In this document: positions 17,563 to 27,487 of the stretch, one piece after another
Layout of the letters: the number at the start of each line of letters is the position of its first letter
Numbering within the stretch: the first letter of the stretch is position 1
Origin: Paraburkholderia sp. BL9I2N2
GTDB lineage: Bacteria; Pseudomonadota; Gammaproteobacteria; Burkholderiales; Burkholderiaceae
Direction of reading: 5' to 3'
NCBI RefSeq assembly: GCF_004339745.1
Contig: NZ_SMGP01000001.1
Coordinates: 1,736,001-1,800,000, forward strand
Length of the DNA stretch: 64,000 bases
Translations under genes and position numbers: made by a program
The notes under the pieces: generated by a model
What the model saw: the letters and a program-made list of their open reading frames with translations, nothing else
What the model was told of the DNA's origin: nothing
Databases searched by the model: none

Positions 17563-20310
17563 TTAGTCAACCTGCTCGACGGAAAGGGAAGGTGACATTG
17601 CGGCTGCTGATGGCTCGACCGGGGCATGCGCATACGTGCATTGAAAAGTGAGCGCCACGATGGGTGGTGCGCTCGCGTCGACGACGTCGATTTCAATGCG
17701 CGTGATGGGCCATTTCGACGAAAATGCGTCGAGCCACAACGCGGACAGGCGAGGCAGCACGTGTTGTTCGATGAAGCCGATCAGTACACGAGCCCCGGTT
17801 TCGTCGACAAGACATCTGCCGACGATGTAGTCGACCACTTGCTGGTTGTAGGCAAGCGCAATGTCATGGACGCGGGCCATGCGCATGACCACGCGGTCCA
17901 GATGCAAGCGCACGATGCGCGCAAGCGATTCACCGGCAAGCGGCCGGTACGGCACCACGGTGACGCGGCCGAGAAATGCCGCGGGAAATGCCTTGAGCAA
18001 CTCGTGTGTGAGGGCTTCGCGCAGCCCGTCGGCGTCGGGCGAGAGCGGTGCATCGGCACACAGGCTTGTCGTCAGTTCCGAGCCGGCGTTGCTGGTGAGC
18101 AGAATCGTCGTGTTGCGGAAATCGATGTAGCGGCCGTCACCATCCTCCATGTAGCCTTTGTCGAAGACCTGGAAGAACATTTCGTGCACGTCGCGATGGG
18201 CCTTCTCGATTTCGTCGAGCAAAACCACCGAATAGGGGCGGCGCCGAACGGCCTCAGTGAGCACGCCTCCCTCGCCGTAACCGACATATCCGGGCGGAGC
18301 GCCTTTCAGTCCGGAAACGGTATGAGCCTCCTGATATTCGCTCATATTGACGGTGATCAGGTTCTGCTCGCCGCCGTAGAGCGCTTCGGCCAGTGCGAGC
18401 GCCGTCTCGGTTTTGCCCACGCCGGAGGGCCCCGCGAGCAGGAATACGCCGAGCGGCTTCTTCGGGTCCGTTAGCCCGGCGCGTGCGGTTTGCACCCGCT
18501 CGCCGATCTGATGCAGTGCATCGCGCTGGCCGATCACTCGCGCCTCGAGCGTGGCCGGCAGCGACTGCACGGCGGCCACTTCGTCGGTGAGCATGCGGCC
18601 GACCGGGATGCCTGTCCAATCCGACACAACTTCGGCGACGATCGCTTCGCTCACCTCCGGAAACACCAGCGGCCCATCGCCCTGCAATTCCGTGAGCGCG
18701 CGTTCCAGTTCCTTGAGCGGATGAAGCGGTCTGCGCGTATCCATGCTTCTGTCGGGTTGCGACGCACCGGTATTGGCACCGAGCGCATCACGGGCGGCGA
18801 GCAAGGCCTGCGCCGCGAGGAGCTGTGCTTGCCAGCGCGCTTCGATGCTCTGCTCGGCGGCGACGAGTTCATCGATGCGACTCTGGGCCGCCTCCAAGGC
18901 GCGGCCGGCATCGAGGCCGATACGCGATTCCGCGGCGAGCAACTCGCTTTCGACGCGAGCTGCCCGCACGCGTTGACGCACGTCCTGCAGCTCTCGCGGG
19001 GGCGCATGCTGGGAAAGTGCGACACGCGCGCAGGCGGTGTCGAGGAGACTGATTGCCTTGTCCGGCAACTGACGGGAAGGGATATACCGATGCGACAGGG
19101 TCACGGCCGCGCGGATCGCCTGGTCACGCACGACCACGCCGTGATGCCGCGAGAACGTTTCCGCAAGTCCGCGCACCATGTCGATCGCCGCCAGTTCTTC
19201 CGGCTCCGGCACTTGCAGAACCTGGAAACGCCGCGTCAGCGCGGGATCCTTTTCAATGTGCCGTTTGTACTCCGCCCAGGTCGTCGCGCCGATCGTGCGA
19301 ATCGCGCCGCGCGCGAGCGCAGGCTTGAGCAGATTGGCGGCGTCGCCGGTGCCGGCCTGGCCGCCCGCACCGATCAGCGTGTGGATTTCGTCGACGAACA
19401 GGATCACGGGGACCGTTGATTTCAGCGCCGCCTCCAGCACGCCTCGCAGACGCGCTTCGAATTCCCCCTTCATGCTTGCGCCTGCGAGCAGTGCGCCCAC
19501 GTCGAGATTCAGCAAGCGCACGCCCACCAGCTTGGGCGGCACGTCGCCCGCGGCGATGGCGCACGCCAGCCCCTCGACAACGGCGGTCTTGCCGACGCCC
19601 GCCTCGCCGGTCAGCAAGGGATTGTTTTGCCGGCGGCGCAGCAGCACGTCGATCATGGTGCGAATTTCCAGCTCGCGCCCGACGACCGGGTCGATTTCAC
19701 CGTTGTGTGCGCGCGCTGTCAGGTCCGTGCAGAACTGTTCGAGCGGCGAGCCCTTTGATACCGCGGAAAGGGCATGCGAGGCTTCACCGGGCACCGCTGG
19801 CGAGAAATCGCTGTTGTCGTAAGGTGCGTCAGCGGCTTCGGGCGACCCGTCGATGTATGCAAGAACAGCGTCGTCCAGACCTTCGACAGGTATCTTGCCG
19901 AACGCCGGCGAGATGGACAGCAGCACACGCCGCAGCTCAGGCGTCTGTACGAGTGCGGCGACGAGCCACGCGCTACGGATACTTCGGTCGTCGAAACTAA
20001 GTGTTGCAAGCACCCACGCGCGTTCGATTGCCAATTCGACGTAATGCGAGAAGTCACTGATCGAACTGGCACCCGCGGGCAGTGCGGCCAGCGCACGCGC
20101 CAGATCGCGATCTAGCGTTGCGTGATCGATGCCACAGTGCCGCGCGATCCGATGCAGGTCCGAATCAGGCTGCTGCAGCAGTTGATGGAGCCAATGCACA
20201 AGCTCGATATACGGATTGCCGCGCAGCTTGCAGAAGGCCGTGGCGGACTCGATGCTTCTGTACAGCGTGGTTCCAAGCTTGCCGAAAAGCGCCTGACGCG
20301 AAATCGCCAT
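17563..20310 (-). CDS. tssH: TssH/ClpV AAA+ ATPase
   Basis: 915 residues. ClpV disassembles contracted TssBC sheaths for reuse. It has an N-terminal Clp repeat domain, a first AAA module (Walker A LLTGEAGVGKTAVVEG near 235; Walker B ILFVDEIHTLIGAG), a coiled middle domain, and a second AAA module (Walker A LLAGPSGVGKTETALAL near 625; Walker B SVVLLDEIEKAH). It is the first gene of the minus arm, reading away from the AT-rich spacer, so the promoter for sheath, effector and membrane genes probably lies at 20311-20500. TagJ, encoded divergently, is a known ClpV partner in other systems. Confidence 0.95.
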   Translation of the reverse strand: MAISRQALFGKLGTTLYRSIESATAFCKLRGNPYIELVHWLHQLLQQPDSDLHRIARHCGIDHATLDRDLARALAALPAGASSISDFSHYVELAIERAWVLATLSFDDRSIRSAWLVAALVQTPELRRVLLSISPAFGKIPVEGLDDAVLAYIDGSPEAADAPYDNSDFSPAVPGEASHALSAVSKGSPLEQFCTDLTARAHNGEIDPVVGRELEIRTMIDVLLRRRQNNPLLTGEAGVGKTAVVEGLACAIAAGDVPPKLVGVRLLNLDVGALLAGASMKGEFEARLRGVLEAALKSTVPVILFVDEIHTLIGAGGQAGTGDAANLLKPALARGAIRTIGATTWAEYKRHIEKDPALTRRFQVLQVPEPEELAAIDMVRGLAETFSRHHGVVVRDQAIRAAVTLSHRYIPSRQLPDKAISLLDTACARVALSQHAPPRELQDVRQRVRAARVESELLAAESRIGLDAGRALEAAQSRIDELVAAEQSIEARWQAQLLAAQALLAARDALGANTGASQPDRSMDTRRPLHPLKELERALTELQGDGPLVFPEVSEAIVAEVVSDWTGIPVGRMLTDEVAAVQSLPATLEARVIGQRDALHQIGERVQTARAGLTDPKKPLGVFLLAGPSGVGKTETALALAEALYGGEQNLITVNMSEYQEAHTVSGLKGAPPGYVGYGEGGVLTEAVRRRPYSVVLLDEIEKAHRDVHEMFFQVFDKGYMEDGDGRYIDFRNTTILLTSNAGSELTTSLCADAPLSPDADGLREALTHELLKAFPAAFLGRVTVVPYRPLAGESLARIVRLHLDRVVMRMARVHDIALAYNQQVVDYIVGRCLVDETGARVLIGFIEQHVLPRLSALWLDAFSSKWPITRIEIDVVDASAPPIVALTFQCTYAHAPVEPSAAAMSPSLSVEQVD

Positions 20311-20840
20311 GTGGTTTCTCTGAATCGTTGTTCTTGGTTTTGTGCTTTCGACTATTGCCGGACAACGTAATTTCTAATCAGCCCAACGACTATTCAATTT
20401 AGTCTGGTCGAATCAAGGTTGTATTCCGAATTTCCCGATATTCTTTGGAATAAGCAAATCGTCTTGACTGTATTAAACACATGGCTTGGATGATTCGTCA
20501 ATTGACTATTGCCTATAAAACTTGCAACTTATCTAGATTGGGAAATTTCTATTCAATGTTCGGAAAGTTCTTCATGGTGAGTATGTTGGCATTGGTGTTG
20601 TGTCTACATGTCATTGTTTTTATGGAATAAAAATATATCTCTATATTGCATTTAAATGTTGGTGAGTGTTGTGAGGTTGGGAGGTGTCTAACGTCGATCA
20701 AGGTTTTTCGCCGATTGGTGTTTGTCTCAAAAATAAGATCGGTTATCGGAGTAAAATTCATTCGATGGGTAATGGACTAATGCCCGCGAGTTGTGGTTAA
20801 AATGCGATCTCTCGCCATTGAGGAAAGGCACGGGAATCGC
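20311..20840. promoter_or_regulatory. AT-rich divergent spacer between the two T6SS arms
   Basis: About 530 bases without a convincing gene separate tssH (minus) from tagK (plus). The stretch is visibly AT-rich (for example 20380-20770), in sharp contrast with the GC-rich genes around it. It must hold the promoters of both arms. I could not assign reliable -35/-10 pairs. A 70-codon frame on the minus strand (20549-20761) has no ribosome site or recognisable sequence and is not called. Confidence 0.6.
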
Positions 20841-21533
20841 ATGTGGATAAACAGGCTTATCAGGCGCGACGCCATGGCGCCGACGCGCATTGAACCGGGC
20901 GCGGCCGAAACGGAATGCGGACTGCGGGAAGACATGCGCCTCGCACGTGAGGCCGTCGACGATCCACTACGTGCCTGTGAAGACGATGCCGATGACCGCA
21001 TCGACGAAGACTTGCGTGGCAGTAACGCCATATTCGGACTGATCGGCGGCGCCCTGGCCTCTGAAAATGGCGAATCGCGGCGCGAACGAGACGAGGCAGG
21101 TAATGGCGCCGACGATCTGATCGAGACGCTGCATGAGCAGTATCGTCGCGTGCTTGTTGATCCGCAGGCGTCGCTTACCGAAGGGTGGGGAGCACAGCCG
21201 GCGTTATCGGCGGGACTGCACCCGGCTTTGCACTACGAGTCATCGGTGGTTGCCCAGGCGCCGCACAGCGGGTCGATCGAGGCACTCCTGTCCGGCGCGC
21301 GCTTCATGGAAGACGTCTTCGGCCCGCTGGCGGCGGCCCATGAAGCTGACCTGGCGGCATCGGAGCCGGTCCCGGAAATCCTGGGTCTTTTTGCGCCGGA
21401 GGAATACCTCGCCGCGGCAGCGCGGCGCGTCCGCGCGTTGCCGCCTGCGCTTGCGCGGCGCGAGCACCATACGTTGGGTCTTGACAGCCCATTGCCGGCC
21501 TCTCATTCATTGACACACGAAGACGCTCGATGA
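20841..21533 (+). CDS. tagK: TagK-like T6SS accessory protein
   Basis: About 230 residues from the ATG at 20841 (a GAGGAAAGG run lies 12 bases upstream); in-frame starts at 20793 (GTG) and 20802 are alternatives. The first half is acidic and variable. The second half has short conserved-looking blocks: GSIEALLSGARFMEDVFGPL, EILGLFAPEEYL and LPPALARREHHTLGLDSPL. I recognise these as the C-terminal TagK domain found in T6SS loci of Burkholderiales. Function is not established. It overlaps tagJ by 4 bases and leads the plus arm. Confidence 0.65.
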   Translation: MWINRLIRRDAMAPTRIEPGAAETECGLREDMRLAREAVDDPLRACEDDADDRIDEDLRGSNAIFGLIGGALASENGESRRERDEAGNGADDLIETLHEQYRRVLVDPQASLTEGWGAQPALSAGLHPALHYESSVVAQAPHSGSIEALLSGARFMEDVFGPLAAAHEADLAASEPVPEILGLFAPEEYLAAAARRVRALPPALARREHHTLGLDSPLPASHSLTHEDAR

Positions 21534-22402
21534 CCGCGCAGCTATCCCGCATCAACCCGACGACCGATCACGGCATGCCGCTCGATGAGCGCATCGCGGC
21601 TGCTGAAATGCAGATTCGCACGCTCCCCGCAGCAGCCGAATTTCGCTGGGCGCTGTTCCAGTTGCTATGCGTGACCGGTCATTGGGAGCGCGCAATCGGT
21701 CAGCTCCAGGTGTTTGCGCAACTTTGTCCCGTGCAGACTCAGGCCGTTCAGGTGTATCGCGATCTGATTCGCGCCGAGCTCTGGCGCGCGAAAGTCATCG
21801 CGGGTCGCGAGCGTCCCGGGTTCGTCTTCCACGCGCCGTCATGGGTCGAGGGGCTCATCGAGGCGTTGCGTCTGAGCGCTGCCGGTCAGATCGACGCCGC
21901 CGATCAGGCGCGCTATGCGGCGCTCGATCGCGCGCCGCTCGTCGCGGGTCAAGCGCCGCATTTCGCGTTCGACTGGATCGGCGACAGCGATTCGCGCTTC
22001 GGACCAGTCTGCGAAGTGGTGACGGCAGGACGCTACCGGTGGTTGCCGTTTTCAGATCTTGCCGCGTGGAAGGTCGAGCGTCCCGCCACGCTCCTTGATC
22101 TCGTCTGGGCACCGTGCACGTGGACGCTGCTCGACGGCACCACGGTGTGCGGCTTCGCGCCGGCGCGTTACCCCGGCGCGGAAGATGTGCAGGGGGACAG
22201 CGGCGAGCGTGATGCCATCCGACTAGGACGCAAGACGGTGTGGCGGGAATCGGGGGCGACCGGCGTGATCGCCCATGGCCGAAAAACGTGGACAACCAGT
22301 GCCGGCGACTTGAGTGTCTTCGAGCTTGCTGGTTGCGAATTCAGTAACGGCGCGAGCAAGCGCGGATCGAATCAGCAGGGCGGCTCAAATGAACAGGCTT
22401 AA
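21530..22402 (+). CDS. tagJ: TagJ/ImpE T6SS accessory protein
   Basis: 290 residues. ImpE family: an N-terminal helical repeat region (FRWALFQLLCVTGHWERAIGQL near residue 40, shown in part, is a TPR-like unit) followed by a domain with DSRFGPVCEVVTAGRYRWLP and the repeated DLVWAPCTW. TagJ binds the TssB sheath protein and ClpV in other species and modulates sheath disassembly. The ATG overlaps the tagK stop (ATGA) and the end overlaps tssE by 14 bases. Confidence 0.9.
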   Translation: MTAQLSRINPTTDHGMPLDERIAAAEMQIRTLPAAAEFRWALFQLLCVTGHWERAIGQLQVFAQLCPVQTQAVQVYRDLIRAELWRAKVIAGRERPGFVFHAPSWVEGLIEALRLSAAGQIDAADQARYAALDRAPLVAGQAPHFAFDWIGDSDSRFGPVCEVVTAGRYRWLPFSDLAAWKVERPATLLDLVWAPCTWTLLDGTTVCGFAPARYPGAEDVQGDSGERDAIRLGRKTVWRESGATGVIAHGRKTWTTSAGDLSVFELAGCEFSNGASKRGSNQQGGSNEQA

Positions 22403-22964
22403 GCCGGCGTCGAAGCCGATGCGCGGCGACGCGCGGTCGGTTCGTGATGGCGGCACCACGCCTCGGCGTGCGAATGCGCACCTGCTGCCGACCTTGCTCG
22501 ATCGTCTGCGTGACGATGCCCCGCAGAGGCAGACAGAAGCGCCCAATGAATACGCGGTGACCCGTGCACAGATGCGCGACATCGTGCAGCGCGACCTGGC
22601 GTTCCTGCTCAACACGACCAGCATCGAGGACCTGATCGATCGCAAGCGACATCCGCACGCGGCTTCGTCAACCGTGAATTTCGGTGTGCCGGCGCTGGCG
22701 GGCGCCTTCACGGCAACGCGCAAGTGGGAAGACATCGAGAAGATCATCCGGACCGCGATTAGCGAGTTCGAGCCGCGGCTGATCTCCGATTCGCTCAGCA
22801 TTGCGCCGCTCGCGGGAGTCGATGCCGACGTTCACTACAACGTGCTGGCATTCGAGATCCGCTGCATGATCCGCATGGATCCTTATCCGCTCGAATTCAT
22901 GGTGCAGAGTTCGCTCGATCTGGAAACGAGCCAGTTGAACGTCACCGGCATGCGCGCGGGCTGA
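22389..22964 (+). CDS. tssE: TssE T6SS baseplate subunit (gp25-like)
   Basis: 191 residues from the ATG at 22389, behind AGGGCGG. The gp25/lysozyme-like fold runs from about residue 35 to 185: LLPTLLDRLRDD, the LNTTSIEDL segment, VNFGVPALAG, the conserved I..AI..FEPRL helix and the C-terminal VLAFEIRCMIR. It has a longer N-terminus than short TssE proteins (~130-170). It overlaps tagJ, and tssF follows, as in the usual tssE-tssF-tssG order. Confidence 0.93.
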   Translation: MNRLKPASKPMRGDARSVRDGGTTPRRANAHLLPTLLDRLRDDAPQRQTEAPNEYAVTRAQMRDIVQRDLAFLLNTTSIEDLIDRKRHPHAASSTVNFGVPALAGAFTATRKWEDIEKIIRTAISEFEPRLISDSLSIAPLAGVDADVHYNVLAFEIRCMIRMDPYPLEFMVQSSLDLETSQLNVTGMRAG

Positions 22965-23016
22965 GCACAGCCCTCCGTTGCGCAAGAGAAGCTTAAAGAA
23001 CAACGAGAAAACACCG

Positions 23017-24906
23017 ATGGATCCGCGACTGCTCGACTACTACAACCAGGAATTGATTTACATGCGCGAGCTCGCCGGCGAGTTCGCGCAGGCTCATCCG
23101 AAGATTGCGCGGCGGCTCGGGATGCAGGCGGGTGAGGTGGCGGACCCATATGTCGAACGTCTGATCGAATCGTTCTGCTTCATGGCGGCACGCATGCAGA
23201 TCAAGCTGGATGCCGAGTTTCCGCGTTTCACCGGGCGGCTGCTCGAAGTCATCTACCCCAACTACGTTGCTCCCACGCCTTCGATGGCCGTCGCGCGCCT
23301 GTACCCGAGCCCCGTCGAAGGCAATCTTGCCGAAGGTTTCCGCGTTGCACGCGGCACCGCCTTCAAGTCCCGCGTACCTGATGGAGAGCAGACGCCCTGT
23401 CAGTTCCGCAGCAGCCAGGACGTGATGCTCTATCCGCTGGAGATTGCCGAAGCAAGGTTGACCGGCATTCCGCCCGACATTGCCTCGCTCGGCCGCTACG
23501 TGCCACCGAACGTGCAGGTACGCGGCGCGCTGCGCCTGAAGTTGCGTACGACTAATGCAGCATCCATGGCCGATCTGCGAGGGCTGGACAGATTGCCTGT
23601 GTACCTGGCGGGTGACGAACAGGTTGCTTCACACCTGTTCGAGCTGATCCACGCGGCGGGCGTCGCAACGATAACCGGCGTGCCGGGTCAGTTCGGCACA
23701 GCCGGCCGGCCGCTGTCCGTGGTGAGCTCCGACGCGGTGGTTCACGAGGGGCTGCGGCACGACGAGGGCCTGCTGCCGCTCACGTGGTCGAAATTTCACG
23801 GACACAACCTGTTGCATGAATACTTCGCGTGCCCGAGTCGCTTCTATTTCTTTACGCTAACCGGTCTCAAGGAGGGCCTGCGCCGCGTCAACGGCCCGGA
23901 AGCGGAAATTGTCCTGCTACTCGACCAGTCACCCGACCGGCTCGCGAGCCTCGTCGACGCGTCGCGCTTTGCGCTGTTCTGCACGCCGGTCATCAACCTG
24001 TTCCGTAAGCACACCGACCAGATCGAACTGTCGGAAGGCGACACCGAGTTCCGCATCGTGCCGGCGCGGCTTCATCCACTCGACTATGAGGTGTTTGCCG
24101 TTGAAAAGCTGTCCGGGCAGGTCACGACGACGTCCGCCGAGCGCGAATTCCGGCCGCTGTTTCAAACGTTGAACAACGACGAAGGAAATTACGGACGGTA
24201 TTTCTCGACGCGCCGCGAGCGCCGGCTGATTTCGGACTCGGCGCGCCGCTACGGTACACGAACACCGTACATCGGCACGGAGATGTTTGTGTCGCTGGTC
24301 GATCAGCATGAGGCGCCCTACAGCGAGGAAATCCGCTACCTGTCGGTCGATGCGTGGGTTACCAACCGCGATCTGCCAAACCTTGTGCCGCGTGACGGCG
24401 TCAACGATCTTGCGGTAGCCGACGCCGATGCGGTGGCGAGCACCGGCTTGATTCGCGCCCCCAGTGTGCCGAGAGCGCCCTACGCGGAGCGCGAGATGGC
24501 CTGGCGGCTGATCCGTCAACTGAACTTCAACTATTTGCCCCTTGACGATCTCGATCACCGCGAGGGCGGGCAGGGCCTGCGTGACCTGTTGCGACTGTTC
24601 CTGGCAGCCGACGACACCGAGCACCGACGTCAGGTCGAAAGCCTCGTCGGCGTGAAGACACGGCCGGTGGCGAGGAAACTTCCGGGTGGTGGCCCGCTGG
24701 TGTTCGGACGTGGCATCGAGTGCGCGCTGACCGTCGACGAAACCGGCTTCTCGGGCACCAGCCCCTATCTGTTCGGCCTGATTCTCGAGCACTATCTGAC
24801 GCGACACGTGTCGGTCAACAGCTTCACGCAGACCGAACTGCATTCGATGCAGCGCGGCCGCGTGGCGAACTGGCCCGTGCGCATGGGCACGCGTGGGATC
24901 GTCTGA
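23017..24906 (+). CDS. tssF: TssF T6SS baseplate subunit
   Basis: 629 residues starting MDPRLLDYYNQELIYMREL, the standard TssF N-terminus, which is why the upstream in-frame codon at 22978 is not used. With TssE, TssG and TssK it forms the baseplate wedge. Family blocks: FAQAHPKIARRLGM, DPYVERLIESFCFMAARMQ, FPRFTGRLLEVIYPNYVAPT and the C-terminal GIECALTVDETGFSG. The stop overlaps the tssG start by 1 base (TGATG). Confidence 0.96.
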   Translation: MDPRLLDYYNQELIYMRELAGEFAQAHPKIARRLGMQAGEVADPYVERLIESFCFMAARMQIKLDAEFPRFTGRLLEVIYPNYVAPTPSMAVARLYPSPVEGNLAEGFRVARGTAFKSRVPDGEQTPCQFRSSQDVMLYPLEIAEARLTGIPPDIASLGRYVPPNVQVRGALRLKLRTTNAASMADLRGLDRLPVYLAGDEQVASHLFELIHAAGVATITGVPGQFGTAGRPLSVVSSDAVVHEGLRHDEGLLPLTWSKFHGHNLLHEYFACPSRFYFFTLTGLKEGLRRVNGPEAEIVLLLDQSPDRLASLVDASRFALFCTPVINLFRKHTDQIELSEGDTEFRIVPARLHPLDYEVFAVEKLSGQVTTTSAEREFRPLFQTLNNDEGNYGRYFSTRRERRLISDSARRYGTRTPYIGTEMFVSLVDQHEAPYSEEIRYLSVDAWVTNRDLPNLVPRDGVNDLAVADADAVASTGLIRAPSVPRAPYAEREMAWRLIRQLNFNYLPLDDLDHREGGQGLRDLLRLFLAADDTEHRRQVESLVGVKTRPVARKLPGGGPLVFGRGIECALTVDETGFSGTSPYLFGLILEHYLTRHVSVNSFTQTELHSMQRGRVANWPVRMGTRGIV

Positions 24907-25982
24907 TGGACCGGGCCCTGCTGAAGGCGATCGTGCGCGATGCAGCGCTTTCGCCGGAGTTGATCGAACGCCTGCGGGCCGAGCCGTGGCGCTACGGCTT
25001 CCTGACGCTGCTGCGTCGCATCGGCGCCGATCCGCGAATCGATCCGGTCGGCACGGCGCAACGCCCGCAGGCGGAACCGTTTCGTCTCGGGCAGCAGCCG
25101 AGCCTGACCTTCGCCCCGCGCGAAATTGCGAGCGTCGGGCAAGCGAACGGAAGACTGAAAGTGCGCCTCTTCAGTCTGGGGATGCTCGGGCCGAACGGGC
25201 CGCTGCCGATCCACGTAACGGAGATTGCGCGCGAACGTGAGGAGAGCCGACGCGATACCACATTGGTCAATTTCCTCGACATCTTCCACCACCGCTACCT
25301 GACGCTGCTGTACCGCGCATGGGCGTCCGCCCAGGCCGCGGCGGGACTCGATCGACCCGGCAACGAGCGATTCTCGTTCTACGTTGCGAGCCTTACCGGC
25401 CAGGATGTCCGCGAGATCGATCACGGGCCGCTGCCTGCGCATGCGCGCCTGTCGGCCGCGCCGCATCTCGTGCGCGAGGCGCGCAATCCGGATGGCCTGC
25501 GCGCCACGCTTGCGCACTACTTCGGCGTGCCAGTGGCCATCGAGGAATTTGCATTTCACTGGTTCGACGTGGATCCGAGCGAACACAGCCGTCTCGGCTG
25601 GCCTGGCTCGCCGTCGACCATGTGCGACGGCGCGACGCTCGGTGAACAGATACCCGATCGTCAGCACAAATTCCGCATTGTCGTCGGGCCGGTCGACCTC
25701 GACGAATACCTGCGCTTTACCCCGCAGGGTGCGGATTTGCCGCGACTGATTGAATGGGTCAGGACGTTCGTCGGCAATGAGTTCAACTGGGAACTGGAAC
25801 TGCGCATCCGGCCGCAGAGTGCGCCGCCTGCTGTCATGGGCGGCCCGCAGCAGCTCGGATGGTCCGGGTGGCTGGGACGTTCAGCGTCTGAAGAGCGGAT
25901 TACCGGTATGCGTTTCGAGCCGGAACGCTATGTAAAGGAATTCAAGCGCGATGCCGTGGATGTGGCGCAGCCGCGCGGGTGA
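24906..25982 (+). CDS. tssG: TssG T6SS baseplate subunit
   Basis: 358 residues. Conserved blocks: ELIERLRAEPWRYGFLTLLRRI near residue 16 (partly quoted), RLGQQPSLTFAPREIAS near 63, FSLGMLGPNGPLPIHVTE near 89 and LDIFHHRYLTLLYRAW near 123. It works with TssF in the baseplate wedge. Translation is coupled to tssF through a one-base start/stop overlap. Confidence 0.96.
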   Translation: MDRALLKAIVRDAALSPELIERLRAEPWRYGFLTLLRRIGADPRIDPVGTAQRPQAEPFRLGQQPSLTFAPREIASVGQANGRLKVRLFSLGMLGPNGPLPIHVTEIAREREESRRDTTLVNFLDIFHHRYLTLLYRAWASAQAAAGLDRPGNERFSFYVASLTGQDVREIDHGPLPAHARLSAAPHLVREARNPDGLRATLAHYFGVPVAIEEFAFHWFDVDPSEHSRLGWPGSPSTMCDGATLGEQIPDRQHKFRIVVGPVDLDEYLRFTPQGADLPRLIEWVRTFVGNEFNWELELRIRPQSAPPAVMGGPQQLGWSGWLGRSASEERITGMRFEPERYVKEFKRDAVDVAQPRG

Positions 25983-25994
25983 TGAAGGTAGACG

Positions 25995-27089
25995 ATGAGC
26001 AATAACAGAAAACAGGCGCCGCAGAAATCCGCGCCGGCCAAGGGGCCAGCGCTTCACGACTGGATGATGCCGGTGGATGACAGCGCTCCTTGCGGGGCCG
26101 ACCTCGAATACGATCCGGAATTCGTGGTGCTTTCGGCGAAAGTGGCCACAAGGATTGAGGCACAGTACGGCGACTTCGTGGGTTCTCCGGACCCGGTCAA
26201 CTGGAGCGATGTCGATCGCGACTGCCGGCGCCTGATGATGCGCAGCAAGGACATGCGCCTCGCGGTCCTCTTTACGCGGTGCCGCACGCGCCTTGCGGGT
26301 GCCGCAGGCCTTGCCGAAGGCACCGGATTGCTCGCTGCATGGCTGGCTGCGTTTCCCGACGGGATTCACCCGCAACCGGGCGTCGACACAGATCGTGATG
26401 CCGCGCTGGAAATTCGCATGAATGCGTTGCAGACCTTGGCCGATACAGACGGTCTGCTATCGGACGTGCGCGAGATCGCGCTGACGAAGTCGACGGCGGC
26501 ACGCCTGCAGGTGCGCGACGTTGAACGCGCCTTTGCTCAACCGCGTCCGAGCGATGCGCTTGCGCCCGAGTCGGTGACGCGGCAACTCGATGATCTACGC
26601 GTGCAACAACCAGCGGCTCTGGCGGGATTCGATGACGCGCTGGCGAGCGTCGCCTCGATCGACGCGTGGAGCCGCGAACACCTGAATCTCTACGCCGCGG
26701 ACTTGTCAGCGCTTACCCGGTTGCTGCGGCATCTGAGCGCCGGGGAAGCGCGATCGGAAAGCGCTCACCCGGCGATCGTCGCGGCCGACGCGCAGGCTAT
26801 GGACGAAGTCACGAATGCCGCGTCGGGCGATTCGTTACCCGCGAACGAAGAGAGAACAGCATCGCCTGTCGCTGCCGCCGTCAATTGTCGCTTGGACGCG
26901 ACACCGCCGGATCGTCAAGCCGCGCTCGAACTGGTCCGGGCAGCTCGTCAGTGGTTCGAGCAGCATGAGCCGAGCAGTCCCATTCCAGTGCTGCTGCGGC
27001 GCGCGGAACGGTTCGTCGGCAAACGCTATGCGGAGGTGGTCCTGGCGATTCCGGCCGAGTTGCTCGTGCAATGGGACAACGAAACATGA
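25995..27089 (+). CDS. tssA: TssA T6SS assembly protein (ImpA N-terminal domain)
   Basis: 364 residues. An ImpA N-terminal domain spans about residues 22-145 (PCGADLEYDPEF, DWSDVDRDCRRLM-like region, LAVLFTRCRTRLAGAAGLAEG). A low-complexity alanine/serine linker follows (~250-295), then a short C-terminal VRAARQWFEQHEPSSPIPVLLRRAERFVGK block typical of the shorter TssA class. TssA primes and caps the growing sheath. It is the last gene of the plus arm; no vgrG follows, only gene fragments. Confidence 0.94.
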   Translation: MSNNRKQAPQKSAPAKGPALHDWMMPVDDSAPCGADLEYDPEFVVLSAKVATRIEAQYGDFVGSPDPVNWSDVDRDCRRLMMRSKDMRLAVLFTRCRTRLAGAAGLAEGTGLLAAWLAAFPDGIHPQPGVDTDRDAALEIRMNALQTLADTDGLLSDVREIALTKSTAARLQVRDVERAFAQPRPSDALAPESVTRQLDDLRVQQPAALAGFDDALASVASIDAWSREHLNLYAADLSALTRLLRHLSAGEARSESAHPAIVAADAQAMDEVTNAASGDSLPANEERTASPVAAAVNCRLDATPPDRQAALELVRAARQWFEQHEPSSPIPVLLRRAERFVGKRYAEVVLAIPAELLVQWDNET

Positions 27090-27210
27090 CGTGCGCTGGT
27101 GAGAAACACAACCGAAAGATGCCTTGCATCAGCCCGATCAGTGACGGCAAAAGCGAACCCCCATCCATGCGCAACCGCCGCTTCCAGCATCTTTGGAATG
27201 TAGATCGTTT

Positions 27211-27487
27211 ATGAACAAGCATGCGCATGTCCATCGTCAGGTTAAGCACGGCAAGCAGGGTTGGGTGGCAAGAGATCCGTTGATCGTGCCGATCGCGTCG
27301 CGAGACGCGTTGCGCAAAGTGATAAAGCTCGAAGGCATTTCACCGACCGAATTCAGTGACCTGCTCTGGATCACGGCGCAGGAATCGGCGGGGGTGGTGA
27401 ATGCTCACAACCCGGCGTCGACGGAGCGGGGTCTGTTCGAGTTGCTGCGTGCCCAGTATGGCCTCAATCCGAATGGCGAAAACGCCC
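27211..27487 (+). pseudogene. Truncated lytic transglycosylase (SLT/lysozyme-like) fragment
   Basis: An open frame from ATG 27211 encodes ~92 residues ending in a lysozyme-like motif: WITAQESAGVVNAHNPAST, then RGLFELLRAQYGLNPNG. The Glu-Ser pair matches the catalytic ES of soluble lytic transglycosylases, and the N-H-N-P..T..GLF.L block is typical of that fold. Homologous sequence stops abruptly at ~27487, where a truncated LysR coding sequence begins in another frame. It is read as the remains of a cell-wall-cleaving gene, possibly T6SS-associated given the position 3' of tssA; the association is inference. Confidence 0.55.

Noticed and set aside
20587..20602. Sigma-54-like sequence tggcattggtgttgtg
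   Set aside because: The -12 element lacks the invariant GC (reads GT), and no enhancer-binding protein gene is nearby.
20549..20761. 70-codon minus-strand frame in the T6SS spacer
   Set aside because: AT-rich composition, no ribosome site, no recognisable sequence; lies in the likely promoter region.
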